Origin: Pseudomonadota bacterium
GTDB lineage: Bacteria; Pseudomonadota; Gammaproteobacteria; Burkholderiales; Rhodocyclaceae
Reading direction: 5' to 3'
Assembly (NCBI GenBank): GCA_018241725.1
Contig: JAFEDI010000062.1
Location: 1 to 64,000 of the forward strand
Length of the DNA: 64,000 nucleotides
Under the pieces are notes generated by a model. That model was given only the letters and a program-made list of their open reading frames with translations, ran no database searches and was not told where the DNA came from. Position numbers and translations under genes: made by a program. Shown here piece by piece: positions 12,655-21,333 of this stretch. How positions within the stretch are numbered: position 1 is the first letter of the stretch; each line of letters starts with the position of its first letter.

Positions 12655-13379
12655 TGCGCTTCCTTCCGGGTCGGCAGGGGATGGATGCTGGCCGGGTTCT
12701 TGCGGACCTTGCCGCCGGTCACCAGGAAGGCATGCAGGTCATGGGCGAAGTGCTTGAGGCGGGCCAGGATTTCCTTGTTGCCGCGCACCAGGGCGTTGTA
12801 GCCCAGCACGGCAGGAATCGCGACGGCCAGGCCACCGGCCGTCATCACCAGGGATTCACCCACCGGGCCGGCGACCTTGTCGAGGGTGGCTTGGCCGGCG
12901 GCGCCGATGCCCATCAGCGCGTGGTAGATGCCCCACACTGTGCCGAACAGGCCGATGAAGGGAGCCGTGGCGCCGACCGAGGCCAGGATGGACAGCCCGC
13001 CCTGCATGCGGCCGGTGGAATCGTCGATGGACTGGCGCATGGTGCTGGTCAGCCAGTCGTTCAGGTTGAGTACGCCGTGCAGCTCGTTCTGGTGCGTGAC
13101 GTGATGGGCGACAGCTTCGGTGCTGCGGCTGGCCAAGTCGTGGAAGGGGTTCTCGGCGGAGTTCGGGGCCAGTGCGGCCATGCCGGCGTCCATGCTGGTG
13201 GCGTGCCAGAACTGTTTGGCGGCGGTGCTCATGCGTCGCAGGCTGATGAGGCTCCAGGCCTTGACGAGGATCACCGACCAGGAGGCCAGGGACATCAGCG
13301 CCAGGATGATGGCGACACCGTGGGAGACACTGTCACCCTGGGCCCAGATATGGCCGAAACTGAAAGTGGATTCGTTCAT
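12651..13379 (-). CDS. exbB: TonB complex proton channel subunit ExbB
   Basis: A 242-residue MotA/TolQ/ExbB-family inner-membrane protein. It has helices near residues 20-40, 130-150 and 175-197, and the conserved region LASVGATAPFIGLFGTVWGI. The stretch VAGPVGESLVMTAGGLAVAIPAVLGYN forms the third helix. It forms the proton channel with ExbD. It lies 12 bases after tonB and overlaps exbD, so all three are cotranscribed. Confidence 0.95.
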   Translation of the reverse strand: MNESTFSFGHIWAQGDSVSHGVAIILALMSLASWSVILVKAWSLISLRRMSTAAKQFWHATSMDAGMAALAPNSAENPFHDLASRSTEAVAHHVTHQNELHGVLNLNDWLTSTMRQSIDDSTGRMQGGLSILASVGATAPFIGLFGTVWGIYHALMGIGAAGQATLDKVAGPVGESLVMTAGGLAVAIPAVLGYNALVRGNKEILARLKHFAHDLHAFLVTGGKVRKNPASIHPLPTRKEAQ

Positions 13380-13391
13380 GGGAATTCCTTC

Positions 13392-14144
13392 TTAGGACGC
13401 GGGGTTGAGTGTGAAATCGATGGGCACCTTGACGGTGCCTGCAACGGTCTGGTCGCCCTGGCGGGCAGGCACGAAGCGCCAGCTGCGCAGGACTGTGTCG
13501 CGGGCGCTTTCGTCCAGGCGCGTGAAGCCGCTGCTCTTGAAGACGCTGACGTCGGTCGGGCGTCCGTCGGCGCCGACCTGGACCTTCAACAGCACCCGTC
13601 CTTCCTCGCCCATGCGGCGGGACAGGCGCGGGTATTCAGGCGCAGGGTTGGACAGATAGGCGGCGTCGAAGCGTGGCGGAACGATCGCTACCGGCGCCTC
13701 CTTGGCCGGGGCCTGGACGGGCGGCGCCGGAGGAGCCGGCTGCGCAGCGGGCGCCGTGGCTTCGACGACGTTGGTGGCGGTTGCGGCGGAGGTCAGCGTC
13801 GGTTTACTGGGTGCAACGGTCGGCGGGGCAGGGCGCTGCTTGGCAACGGGTTGCTGCTTGCTGACGGCGGGTTGCTGCGGGCGCGGCTGAGGTGGCGTCG
13901 GCTTCGGGGTGTCGGGGGACACGAGGCTGACCGTCATGTACGGCTGCGGCGGCGTGATCGGCGGGGTCGAGCTTTCGAACTGGTAGGCGAACAAGCCCAG
14001 CAGTGCCAGGTGCAGAACGACCGCGACGCCGGTGCCCACCATGCTGCGACGCACAGGCAGGGGATTGTCCTGGCGCGAGAGCATCAGGACGGGGGCGGGC
14101 AAGGTTTGTTGCGGGTGAGCCGCCAGGGGCATGGCTGCGTTCAT
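13392..14144 (-). CDS. tonB: Energy transducer TonB
   Basis: A 250-residue TonB. It has an N-terminal membrane anchor (about 35-56), a long Pro/Ala/Lys-rich periplasmic spacer (about 60-155) and a C-terminal TonB domain (about 165-247). The last has YPRLSRRMGEEGRVLLKVQV and a final SWRFVPARQGD. It carries energy from ExbBD to outer-membrane receptors. It is the first gene of the operon and is divergent from a TonB-dependent receptor; a Fur-like box lies between them. Confidence 0.93.
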   Translation of the reverse strand: MNAAMPLAAHPQQTLPAPVLMLSRQDNPLPVRRSMVGTGVAVVLHLALLGLFAYQFESSTPPITPPQPYMTVSLVSPDTPKPTPPQPRPQQPAVSKQQPVAKQRPAPPTVAPSKPTLTSAATATNVVEATAPAAQPAPPAPPVQAPAKEAPVAIVPPRFDAAYLSNPAPEYPRLSRRMGEEGRVLLKVQVGADGRPTDVSVFKSSGFTRLDESARDTVLRSWRFVPARQGDQTVAGTVKVPIDFTLNPAS

Positions 14145-14278
14145 GTCAGTCTCCAGTCGGGCTTGCTTCCTGGCTGGCTTGCGACATGCCTGGGGCAGGT
14201 AGCTGGCTGGCTGAGAGTTGACGCATTGGTGTACTTCGGATGATCGACGAAATCGCTCGACTCAGAGCCCGAAATGCA

Positions 14279-14297
14279 AATGCGAACGATTCCTATT
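14279..14297. promoter_or_regulatory. Fur-box-like operator between tonB and receptor
   Basis: The 19 bases AATGCGAACGATTCCTATT match the palindromic Fur consensus of the form AATGnGAATnATTCTCATT at about 15 positions, by eye. The site lies in the 298-base divergent region of tonB and the TonB-dependent receptor, as expected for iron-controlled transport. No binding data are implied. Confidence 0.6.
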
Positions 14298-14442
14298 ATA
14301 TGGGTGCCAAATTCCACCGTCAACGCTTTATCCATGCGGTCTTTGCTGTCTTTTCCCGCGTCATCGGGAATTTTTCCCATGGCGCACAGGACTGCCCTTG
14401 CGTAACCTGCGCTCGATCATAAAAAGGGAGACAAGCCTCATC

Positions 14443-16953
14443 ATGCAACACGTCCGTCGTCAGCCAGCTCCATTTGCTTCCGTGGTTCTCCGCCCCCGCC
14501 TTCATCCCCTGGCCCTTGCTGTTCTGGCTGCATTTGCTGCCAGTGCCCAGGCCAACGACGACACCGTCGCACCGACCGTCGTAGTGATCGGCCAAACTCC
14601 GCTTCCAGGGTTGGAACTGCCGCTCGCCAAGATTGCTGCGCCGGTACAGACCGCCGCCGACAAGGACATCGAGAAGCGACGCGCCCTCGATGTGGCTCAG
14701 TTCATGAATCGCCAACTCAGTGGCGTGCATGTCAACGAGGTGCAGGGCAATCCCTTTCAGATGGACGTCAACTACAGGGGCTATACCGCGTCGCCGCTGC
14801 TCGGAACACCGCAGGGCCTGTCGGTCTATCTCGATGGGGTGCGTATCAATCAGCCCTTCGGGGACGTGGTCAGCTGGGATCTGATCCCAAAGGCGGCGAT
14901 TGCCTCGATGAACATGATGCCGGGCTCCAACCCGTTGTTCGGCCTCAATACCCTGGGCGGCGCGCTGGCCATCCAGACCAAGGAAGGGCGCACCCATCCC
15001 GGTACTTCGGTGCAGGTGACTGCGGGCTCCTACGGCCGTCGCTCGGTTGAGTTCGAACATGGCGGCTTCAACGACAAGGGGCTCGAGTGGTATGTCACAG
15101 CCAACCAGTTCCACGAGAACGGTTGGCGCACCAATTCGCCGTCCGACGTCCGTCAGGCGTTCGGCAAGTTCGGCTGGCAGAGCGCCAGGACTGACCTGGA
15201 TCTGACCGTTTCCTACGCCGACAACCGCCTTACCGGCAACGGCCTGCAGGAGACCCGCTTCCTCGACCAGGATTACAGCAGCGTATATACCCAGCCGGAC
15301 ATCACCAAGAACCGATCCCTGTTCTTGAACCTGACCGGTAAGCACAGCCTTGACGACACGACACTGCTGTCGGGCAATGTGTATTACCGCAAGATCAACA
15401 CGTCCACCTACAACGGGGATCTCAACGAAGGCGCGCTGGATCAGTCGATCTACCAGCCCAGCGCATCGGAACGCGCCACGCTGGCCGCCGCCGGCTACTC
15501 CGGTTTCCCCACCAGCGGTGCCAACGCCGGCAACACGCCGTTCCCGTACTGGCGTTGCATCGCCAACGCGCTGGTCAATGAAGAACCCAACGAGAAATGC
15601 ACGGGGCTCATCAACCGGACCCGCAGCGATCAGGAAAACCTGGGTTTCTCGGGGCAGGCCTCCTTCTCGTCCGATGTCCTTGGGCGCCGCAACCTGTTCA
15701 TCGCCGGTGCCGGCTACGATCAGAGCAACGTGAGCTTCCAGCAGGGCGCCCAGTTCGGTTATGTGAATGCGGACCGTACGATCACGCCGGTCAATGCCTT
15801 TGCCGATGGTACGCAGAACTCCGAGGACGCCTTCGACTCCCGCGTGAGCCTGAACGGCCACACCCGCACCTGGAGCCTGTTCGCCACCGACACCCTGTCC
15901 ATCAACGACTACTGGCACGCGACGGTTTCCGGCCGCTACAACCGGACGACGGTGAAGAACCGGGACAATCTAAATCCCGGTGGTGGTGCCGATTCCCTGG
16001 ATGGCAATCATGTCTTCGACCGTTTCAATCCTGCGGTGGGGCTGAGCTTTACACCTTCCCGCGCATGGAACGCCTATGCAGGCTACAGCGAGGGCAGCCG
16101 CACGCCCACCGCAATCGAACTGGGCTGCGCCAACCCGGACAATCCCTGCAAGCTGCCCAACGCCATGGCGGGCGATCCTCCCCTCAAGCAGGTTGTGACG
16201 AAGACCTGGGATGTGGGCATGCGCGGCCAGATTGGCTCAGCGAGCCGCTGGAACGTTGGGCTGTTCCGCTCCGACAACCGCGACGACATCCTGTTCGTCG
16301 CCGATCAGCAGGCGGGTTACGGCTACTTCAAGAACTTCGGGCAGACCCGACGGCAGGGCGTGGAGGCCGGCGGCAGCACCCGCATCGGGTCGCTCAGCCT
16401 GGCGCTCAACTACACCTACCTGGATGCCACCTATCGCACCGCGGAGACCGTCGGCGCCGCGGGCAACAGCACCAACAGTGCCGGCCCGGGCCTCGAAGGT
16501 ACCGTGGACATCAAGCCGGGTGACCGCATTCCGCTGATTCCGAAGCACATGGTCAAGGCATCGGTCGATTACGAGTTTGGTGAGGCGCTGTCGCTGGGTC
16601 TGGACCTGATCGGCGTGTCGGGCTCCTATGCACGCGGCAACGAGAACAATCAACACCAGCCGGATGGGGTCTATTACCTGGGTAGCGGCAAGTCCGGCGG
16701 CTACTCGGTCACCAACCTCACAGCCAACTACAAGGTGAATCGCCAGGTGCAGCTGTTCGGGCAGATCAACAATCTGTTCGACCGGGAATACAGCACTGCA
16801 GCGCAGCTCGGCGCCACGGGTTTCTCAAGCAGCGGCGGCATCGTTGCCCGGCCTTTCCCAGCGGTTGGCGGCGAGTATCCGCTAGTGAGCTCTACCTTCT
16901 TGGCTCCCGGTGCGCCCCGCACCCTGTGGGTCGGCATCCGCTACAGCCTGTAA
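14443..16953 (+). CDS. TonB-dependent outer-membrane receptor
   Basis: An 836-residue receptor with a signal peptide (about 1-40, ending near ASAQA). A TonB-box-like APTVVVIGQ follows, then a plug domain (about 65-190, with SVYLDGVRINQPFGDVVSWDL and NTLGGALAIQTK) and a 22-strand-type barrel. The ligand cannot be read from sequence. The barrel has two Cys-pair segments (RCIANALVNEEPNEKC and GCANPDNPC), suggesting disulfide-closed outer loops. ATG 14443 is used because the upstream extension is not signal-like; GGGAG lies 12 bases before it. The last residue is Leu rather than the usual Phe. A Fur-like box upstream suggests iron control. Confidence 0.9.
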   Translation: MQHVRRQPAPFASVVLRPRLHPLALAVLAAFAASAQANDDTVAPTVVVIGQTPLPGLELPLAKIAAPVQTAADKDIEKRRALDVAQFMNRQLSGVHVNEVQGNPFQMDVNYRGYTASPLLGTPQGLSVYLDGVRINQPFGDVVSWDLIPKAAIASMNMMPGSNPLFGLNTLGGALAIQTKEGRTHPGTSVQVTAGSYGRRSVEFEHGGFNDKGLEWYVTANQFHENGWRTNSPSDVRQAFGKFGWQSARTDLDLTVSYADNRLTGNGLQETRFLDQDYSSVYTQPDITKNRSLFLNLTGKHSLDDTTLLSGNVYYRKINTSTYNGDLNEGALDQSIYQPSASERATLAAAGYSGFPTSGANAGNTPFPYWRCIANALVNEEPNEKCTGLINRTRSDQENLGFSGQASFSSDVLGRRNLFIAGAGYDQSNVSFQQGAQFGYVNADRTITPVNAFADGTQNSEDAFDSRVSLNGHTRTWSLFATDTLSINDYWHATVSGRYNRTTVKNRDNLNPGGGADSLDGNHVFDRFNPAVGLSFTPSRAWNAYAGYSEGSRTPTAIELGCANPDNPCKLPNAMAGDPPLKQVVTKTWDVGMRGQIGSASRWNVGLFRSDNRDDILFVADQQAGYGYFKNFGQTRRQGVEAGGSTRIGSLSLALNYTYLDATYRTAETVGAAGNSTNSAGPGLEGTVDIKPGDRIPLIPKHMVKASVDYEFGEALSLGLDLIGVSGSYARGNENNQHQPDGVYYLGSGKSGGYSVTNLTANYKVNRQVQLFGQINNLFDREYSTAAQLGATGFSSSGGIVARPFPAVGGEYPLVSSTFLAPGAPRTLWVGIRYSL

Positions 16954-16969
16954 TCGGCAGTCCCGGTTG

Positions 16970-17006
16970 CGGCAGATGGGTCGTGAAGCGGCCTGTCTGC
17001 CGTTTT
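16970..17006 (+). terminator. Probable terminator of the receptor gene
   Basis: CGGCAGA (16970-16976) pairs with TCTGCCG (16996-17002). Inside, GGTCG pairs with CGGCC around a five-base loop, allowing one G-T pair, and TTTT follows. It lies 17 bases after the receptor stop codon. Confidence 0.65.
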
Positions 17007-17234
17007 GCCATGGGTGCGGCGTGGTCTTGCACGTCGGCGCAGGGGAGGGCGCGGGGCACCGCGCTTCGACAAGCCCCCCAAAAGCTGGCAGGATTCGGCC
17101 GACTCATGCAGCTGCCGGCAATGCGCTCGTCCGACCGCAACTGCCGTGGCTGTGTCGTAAACCCGGCCGAACTTTCATTGCATGATCTTCGAAGCACCTC
17201 CCCTTACCGCCCGGCCCTGCAGGCTGGAAACTCC

Positions 17235-17873
17235 ATGAGCGCACGTCTGCGCGTCGTACTCGCGGATGACCATTCCGTCGTCCGCACCGGCTACAGTCGT
17301 CTGCTGGAGCTGGAGCCGGACATGGAGGTCATCGCCGATTTCGGCGATGCGGATGCTGTCTGCCAATGGTTCGCCGACCACACGGCCGACGTGCTTGTCC
17401 TCGATCTGTCGATGCCCGGCCGCGGCGGCCTGGAAACGCTGGCACGGGTCAAGGCACGCCAGCCCGGGCTTCGGGTGCTGATCTTCTCGATGCATGACAG
17501 CGCCTCGATGGTCGGCCAGGCGCTGCGTGCCGGGGCGGACGGCTACCTCACCAAGAGCAGTGAGCCCGATGCGCTCATCGAAGCGGTGCGTCGGGTCTCG
17601 CGTGGTGAGCGGGCCCTGTCGCCGGAAATCGCCGACGCGCTATCCTCGGATGCTCAGCATGCTCCACATCTGGCCCTGTCGCCGCGGGAGTTCGAGATCT
17701 TCAGGTTGCTGGCCGCCGGACGTACGGTGGAAGAGATCGCGGCCCGGCTCTTCCTGAGCGCCAAGACGGTTGCCAATTACCAGACTGCCATCCGCCAGAA
17801 GACCGGGTTGAACACTGCGCTCGACATGTACCGCCACGCCGAGGCCCACAGATTGCTCGGCGACACGGAGTAA
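17235..17873 (+). CDS. NarL/FixJ-type response regulator
   Basis: A 212-residue regulator with a receiver domain (1-120; DDH at 11-13, phosphoacceptor Asp57 in LVLDLSMPGRGG, Lys in YLTKSSEP). A LuxR-type helix-turn-helix follows (about 145-205; LSPREFEIFRLLAAGRTVEEIA, then FLSAKTVANYQ). ATG 17235 matches the family start; a longer frame runs upstream to 16926 but reads as non-protein. No cognate kinase is adjacent, so it is an orphan regulator here. It may answer one of the hybrid kinases in the window, but nothing shows this. Confidence 0.88.
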   Translation: MSARLRVVLADDHSVVRTGYSRLLELEPDMEVIADFGDADAVCQWFADHTADVLVLDLSMPGRGGLETLARVKARQPGLRVLIFSMHDSASMVGQALRAGADGYLTKSSEPDALIEAVRRVSRGERALSPEIADALSSDAQHAPHLALSPREFEIFRLLAAGRTVEEIAARLFLSAKTVANYQTAIRQKTGLNTALDMYRHAEAHRLLGDTE

Positions 17874-17931
17874 GACGGGAAGGGAAGAAGGTTTCAGGCG
17901 GAAAGGCCGCTGAGGCCGCCCCGCCTCGACA

Positions 17932-19194
17932 TCAGTGGTGAATGTCTTCCAGGCTGGCGACGGAGTCGAACTCGCGCTGGTTGGCCTCGTGGCGGAGTTT
18001 CACGAGGTACATGGTTCCCGCCACGAACAGCCCGAAGGCCACAACGACGGTGCTGATCGAGAAGCCGGAATGGATCAGGAAGGCGTACAGCCCGGTCATC
18101 ACCAGGATGGACAGGTTCTCGTTGAAGTTCTGCACGGCGATGGAGTGGCCGGCGCCCATCAGAATATGGCCGCGATGCTGCAGCAGGGCGTTCATCGGCA
18201 CCACGAAGAAGCCCGACAGGGCGCCGATCAGGACCATCAGTGCCATGGCCAGGTTCATGTCGGTCACGAAGATCATCACATTGACGATGACCCCCATGAT
18301 GATGCCTAGCGGGATCACGCGTACCGAGGCCTTCATCGTGATCATCTTGGCAGCCATCACGGCACCGATCGCCACGCCGACGGCTACGACACCCTGCAGC
18401 ATCGAGGCTCGGGACAGGTCGAGGTGCAGCGCCTGTTCCGCCCACTTGATCACGATGAACTGCAGCGTGGCGCCGGCACCCCAGAACAGCGTCGTGGTGG
18501 CCAGGGAGATCTGTCCCAGCTTGTCGCGCCACAGCAGCTTCAAACAATGATTGAAGTCATGCAGCAGATAGACGGGATTCTTGCGCAGCACCTTGTGATC
18601 AACGCCCGTGTCAGGCACCTTGAGGTTGAACAGTGCAGCGGTCAGGTAAAGCAGGCCAACGATGGTCAACGCCATCTCGGGGACGGTATCGATGCCGGTG
18701 TCCACATAGGGTAAGTCGATGCCCAGCAGCGTTTGGGCGATGGCAGGCTTGATCAGCATGCCGCCGACCAGGGTGCCGAGAATGATTGCACCGACCGTGA
18801 GCCCTTCGATCCAGCCGTTGGCGACCACCAGCAGCCTGTGGGGCAGGTACTCGGTGAGAATCCCGTATTTGGCCGGCGAATAAGCCGCCGCGCCCAGGCC
18901 GACGATGGCGTACGCAGCCAGCGGATGCAGCCCGAAGAACATCGACGCACAGCCAAGTATCTTGATGGTGTTGCTGATCAGCATCACCCTCCATTTGGGC
19001 ATGGAGTCGGCGAAGGCGCCGACGAAGGCGGCCAGCAACACGTAGGACAGCGTGAAGAAAAGCTTGAGGAGCGGCTCGTATTCCTGCGGCGCTTGCATCT
19101 CCCGCAGAACGTAGATCGAGGCGATCAACAAAGCATTGTCGGCGAGCGCAGAGAAGAACTGCGCCGCCATGATCATGTAGAAACCGAAAGGCAT
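17932..19194 (-). CDS. lplT: LplT-like lysophospholipid/MFS transporter
   Basis: A 420-residue major-facilitator protein with about twelve hydrophobic segments. It begins MPFGFYMIMAAQFFSALADN and contains GLGAAAYSPAKYGILTEYLP, both typical of LplT, the inner-membrane flippase that brings lysophospholipids back for re-acylation. The usual partner acyltransferase/acyl-ACP synthetase (aas) is not next to it. ATG 19194 is chosen by family length; a longer frame to 19305 has a charged, unlikely extension. It is divergent from a LysR gene. Confidence 0.8.
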   Translation of the reverse strand: MPFGFYMIMAAQFFSALADNALLIASIYVLREMQAPQEYEPLLKLFFTLSYVLLAAFVGAFADSMPKWRVMLISNTIKILGCASMFFGLHPLAAYAIVGLGAAAYSPAKYGILTEYLPHRLLVVANGWIEGLTVGAIILGTLVGGMLIKPAIAQTLLGIDLPYVDTGIDTVPEMALTIVGLLYLTAALFNLKVPDTGVDHKVLRKNPVYLLHDFNHCLKLLWRDKLGQISLATTTLFWGAGATLQFIVIKWAEQALHLDLSRASMLQGVVAVGVAIGAVMAAKMITMKASVRVIPLGIIMGVIVNVMIFVTDMNLAMALMVLIGALSGFFVVPMNALLQHRGHILMGAGHSIAVQNFNENLSILVMTGLYAFLIHSGFSISTVVVAFGLFVAGTMYLVKLRHEANQREFDSVASLEDIHH

Positions 19195-19323
19195 CGCTGG
19201 GATACGAGAGCGCGGTGATTTATTTTTTGGACCGCGCTTTATACCACGAAGGTTGTGACCACTTCTGGCGACTGGATCAATGTTGTGATTCAATAGGGCA
19301 TACATAAACCGGATTTATGAGCC

Positions 19324-20238
19324 ATGGCTGATCGTCGACTTCAGGTGTTCCACGCGGTTGCCCGCCACGGATCCTTCACCCGCGCTGCAGAAGCGCTGTT
19401 CATGACGCAACCGGCCGTCACTTTCCAGATCAAGCAGCTGGAAGAGCAGTTCAACACACGCCTGTTCGACCGCGGGCACGGTCGGGTGGTCCTGACCGCC
19501 GCGGGCGAACTGGTGATGGCCTACGCAGAGCGGATCCTCGGTCTCACCGAAGAGCTAGAATCGCGCGTGTCTGAGCTGACCGACGAGTTGTCGGGGGTGC
19601 TGCATTTGGGTACCAGCACCACCATAGCCGGTTACTGGCTGCCTTTTCTGCTCGAAGGCTTCAAGCGGCGCTATCCGCGGGTGATCCCCAGGGTGTCGGT
19701 GGGTAATTCCCAACTCATCGAATCCCGCGTGATGGACCGCAACCTTGACGTCGGCCTCATCGAGATCGTCACCGAACAGCCGACGCTCGATCGGCGCGGT
19801 GCTGGGCAGGACGAACTGCAGCTGATCGTCGCGCCGGATCACATGCTGGCGCGGGAACTCAGCGTGCGCGCCGAGCAGATCGCACCGCATCCGCTGATCC
19901 ATCGGGAGCCGGGCAATGCCATAAGGGATCTGGTGGACCAGTTCTTCGCTTCTGCCGGGATTCCCTATGAGGATCTCAACGTTGCGGCAGAACTCGGCAG
20001 CCTTTCATCGGTCAAGCATCTGGTCGCCCAGGGCTTTGGCGTCGCCATTGCATCGAAGGCGGCGATCCAGAGTGCGGTGAAGGCCGGACGTCTGGTCGGC
20101 ATTCCGCTTGAGCCCCGCCTGCACACGCCACTGGAAGTGATCCTGCTGAAGGACAAATTCCGCTCCCGCCTGGTCAATTCCTTTGCCGATTTCGTCACCG
20201 AGGAGATCGGCCGCCTCGCATCGTCAAGAAACAACTGA
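19324..20238 (+). CDS. LysR-family transcriptional regulator
   Basis: A 304-residue LysR regulator with an N-terminal winged helix (1-60: LQVFHAVARHGSFTRAAEAL, TQPAVTFQIKQLEEQF) and a two-lobed effector domain (about 90-295). It resembles CysB/CbbR-like members in the effector part (LHLGTSTTIAGYWLPFLL). It is divergent from the LplT-like gene, a common layout for a LysR target, and 9 bases before alr. The effector is unknown. Confidence 0.85.
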   Translation: MADRRLQVFHAVARHGSFTRAAEALFMTQPAVTFQIKQLEEQFNTRLFDRGHGRVVLTAAGELVMAYAERILGLTEELESRVSELTDELSGVLHLGTSTTIAGYWLPFLLEGFKRRYPRVIPRVSVGNSQLIESRVMDRNLDVGLIEIVTEQPTLDRRGAGQDELQLIVAPDHMLARELSVRAEQIAPHPLIHREPGNAIRDLVDQFFASAGIPYEDLNVAAELGSLSSVKHLVAQGFGVAIASKAAIQSAVKAGRLVGIPLEPRLHTPLEVILLKDKFRSRLVNSFADFVTEEIGRLASSRNN

Positions 20239-20247
20239 AAAACCACC

Positions 20248-21333
20248 ATGCCCCGTCCGATACGTGCCTCGATCAACCTCGAGGCCTTGCGCCACAACTA
20301 TCAGCTCGCAAAGAACCGTTCCGGTAACGCCAAGGCGTTCGCCGTCATCAAGGCCAACGCCTACGGCCATGGGCTAGCCAATGCGATGGCTGCATTCGGC
20401 GACATCGCCGACGGATTTGCTTTGCTGGATATCGAAGAGGCGCGCCGGCTAAGGGATGCGGGGCTGCAGCAGCCGATTGCGCTGCTGGAGGGGTTTTTCG
20501 AGCCGGCCGATCTGGCCGACGTGGTGGCGCTGGGGCTGATCCCGGCGATCCACGGCGAGGCCCAGCTCAAGATGCTGGAGCGGGCCAACCTGGATGCGCC
20601 GATCGACGTGCTGATGAAGATCAATTCCGGCATGAACCGCCTGGGTTTCACCGCCGACAACTTCGCTGCGGCGCTAGCGCGGCTGCAGGCCTTGCCGTGC
20701 ATCCGTTCCATCACGCCGATGACCCATTTCGCCCGCGCCGATGACGAGGTGGGTATCACCGGCCAGCTCGGCGTGTTCCGCGCCCTGACCGCCGGCCTCG
20801 ACCTGCCGGTGAGCCTGGCCAATTCGGCCGCGCTGCTGCGGTTTCCTGAGGCCGCCGGACAGATCACCCGCCCGGGCATCATCCTGTACGGCGGCTCGCC
20901 GATGCCGGATCAGCAGGCCGCCGAGGACATCGGCCTGCGTCCGGTGATGACGCTGAGCAGCGAGATCATAGGGACGCAGAGCATCCAGGCCGGGGACAAG
21001 GTCGGTTATGGCGGCACCTTCACGGCCGATGGGCCGATGCGCATCGGCACCGTCGCCTGCGGTTACGCGGACGGCTATCCGCGCCATGCGCCTAGCGGCA
21101 CGCCGATCCTGGTCGGCGGGCGACGGACCCGCGTGCTCGGCCGCGTGTCGATGGACATGCTGGCCTGCGACCTGACCCATCTCGAGGAGGCTGGCGTCGG
21201 CACGCCGGTCACCCTGTGGGGCGAAGGCCTGGCGGCCGATGAAGTGGCCACGGCTGCCGGTACGATCAGCTACGAGCTGTTCTGCGCATTGGCGCCGCGC
21301 GTGCCGGTGCAGGTGAAGGGCCTGGGGCGCTGA
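20248..21333 (+). CDS. alr: Alanine racemase
   Basis: A 361-residue PLP enzyme that interconverts L- and D-alanine for peptidoglycan. The PLP lysine is Lys35 in VIKANAYGHG, and the second catalytic base is Tyr254 in VGYGGTF. GYADGYPR and RVSMDM are further family marks. It is a normal length. It overlaps radA by one base (TGATG) and lies close behind the LysR gene. Confidence 0.95.
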   Translation: MPRPIRASINLEALRHNYQLAKNRSGNAKAFAVIKANAYGHGLANAMAAFGDIADGFALLDIEEARRLRDAGLQQPIALLEGFFEPADLADVVALGLIPAIHGEAQLKMLERANLDAPIDVLMKINSGMNRLGFTADNFAAALARLQALPCIRSITPMTHFARADDEVGITGQLGVFRALTAGLDLPVSLANSAALLRFPEAAGQITRPGIILYGGSPMPDQQAAEDIGLRPVMTLSSEIIGTQSIQAGDKVGYGGTFTADGPMRIGTVACGYADGYPRHAPSGTPILVGGRRTRVLGRVSMDMLACDLTHLEEAGVGTPVTLWGEGLAADEVATAAGTISYELFCALAPRVPVQVKGLGR

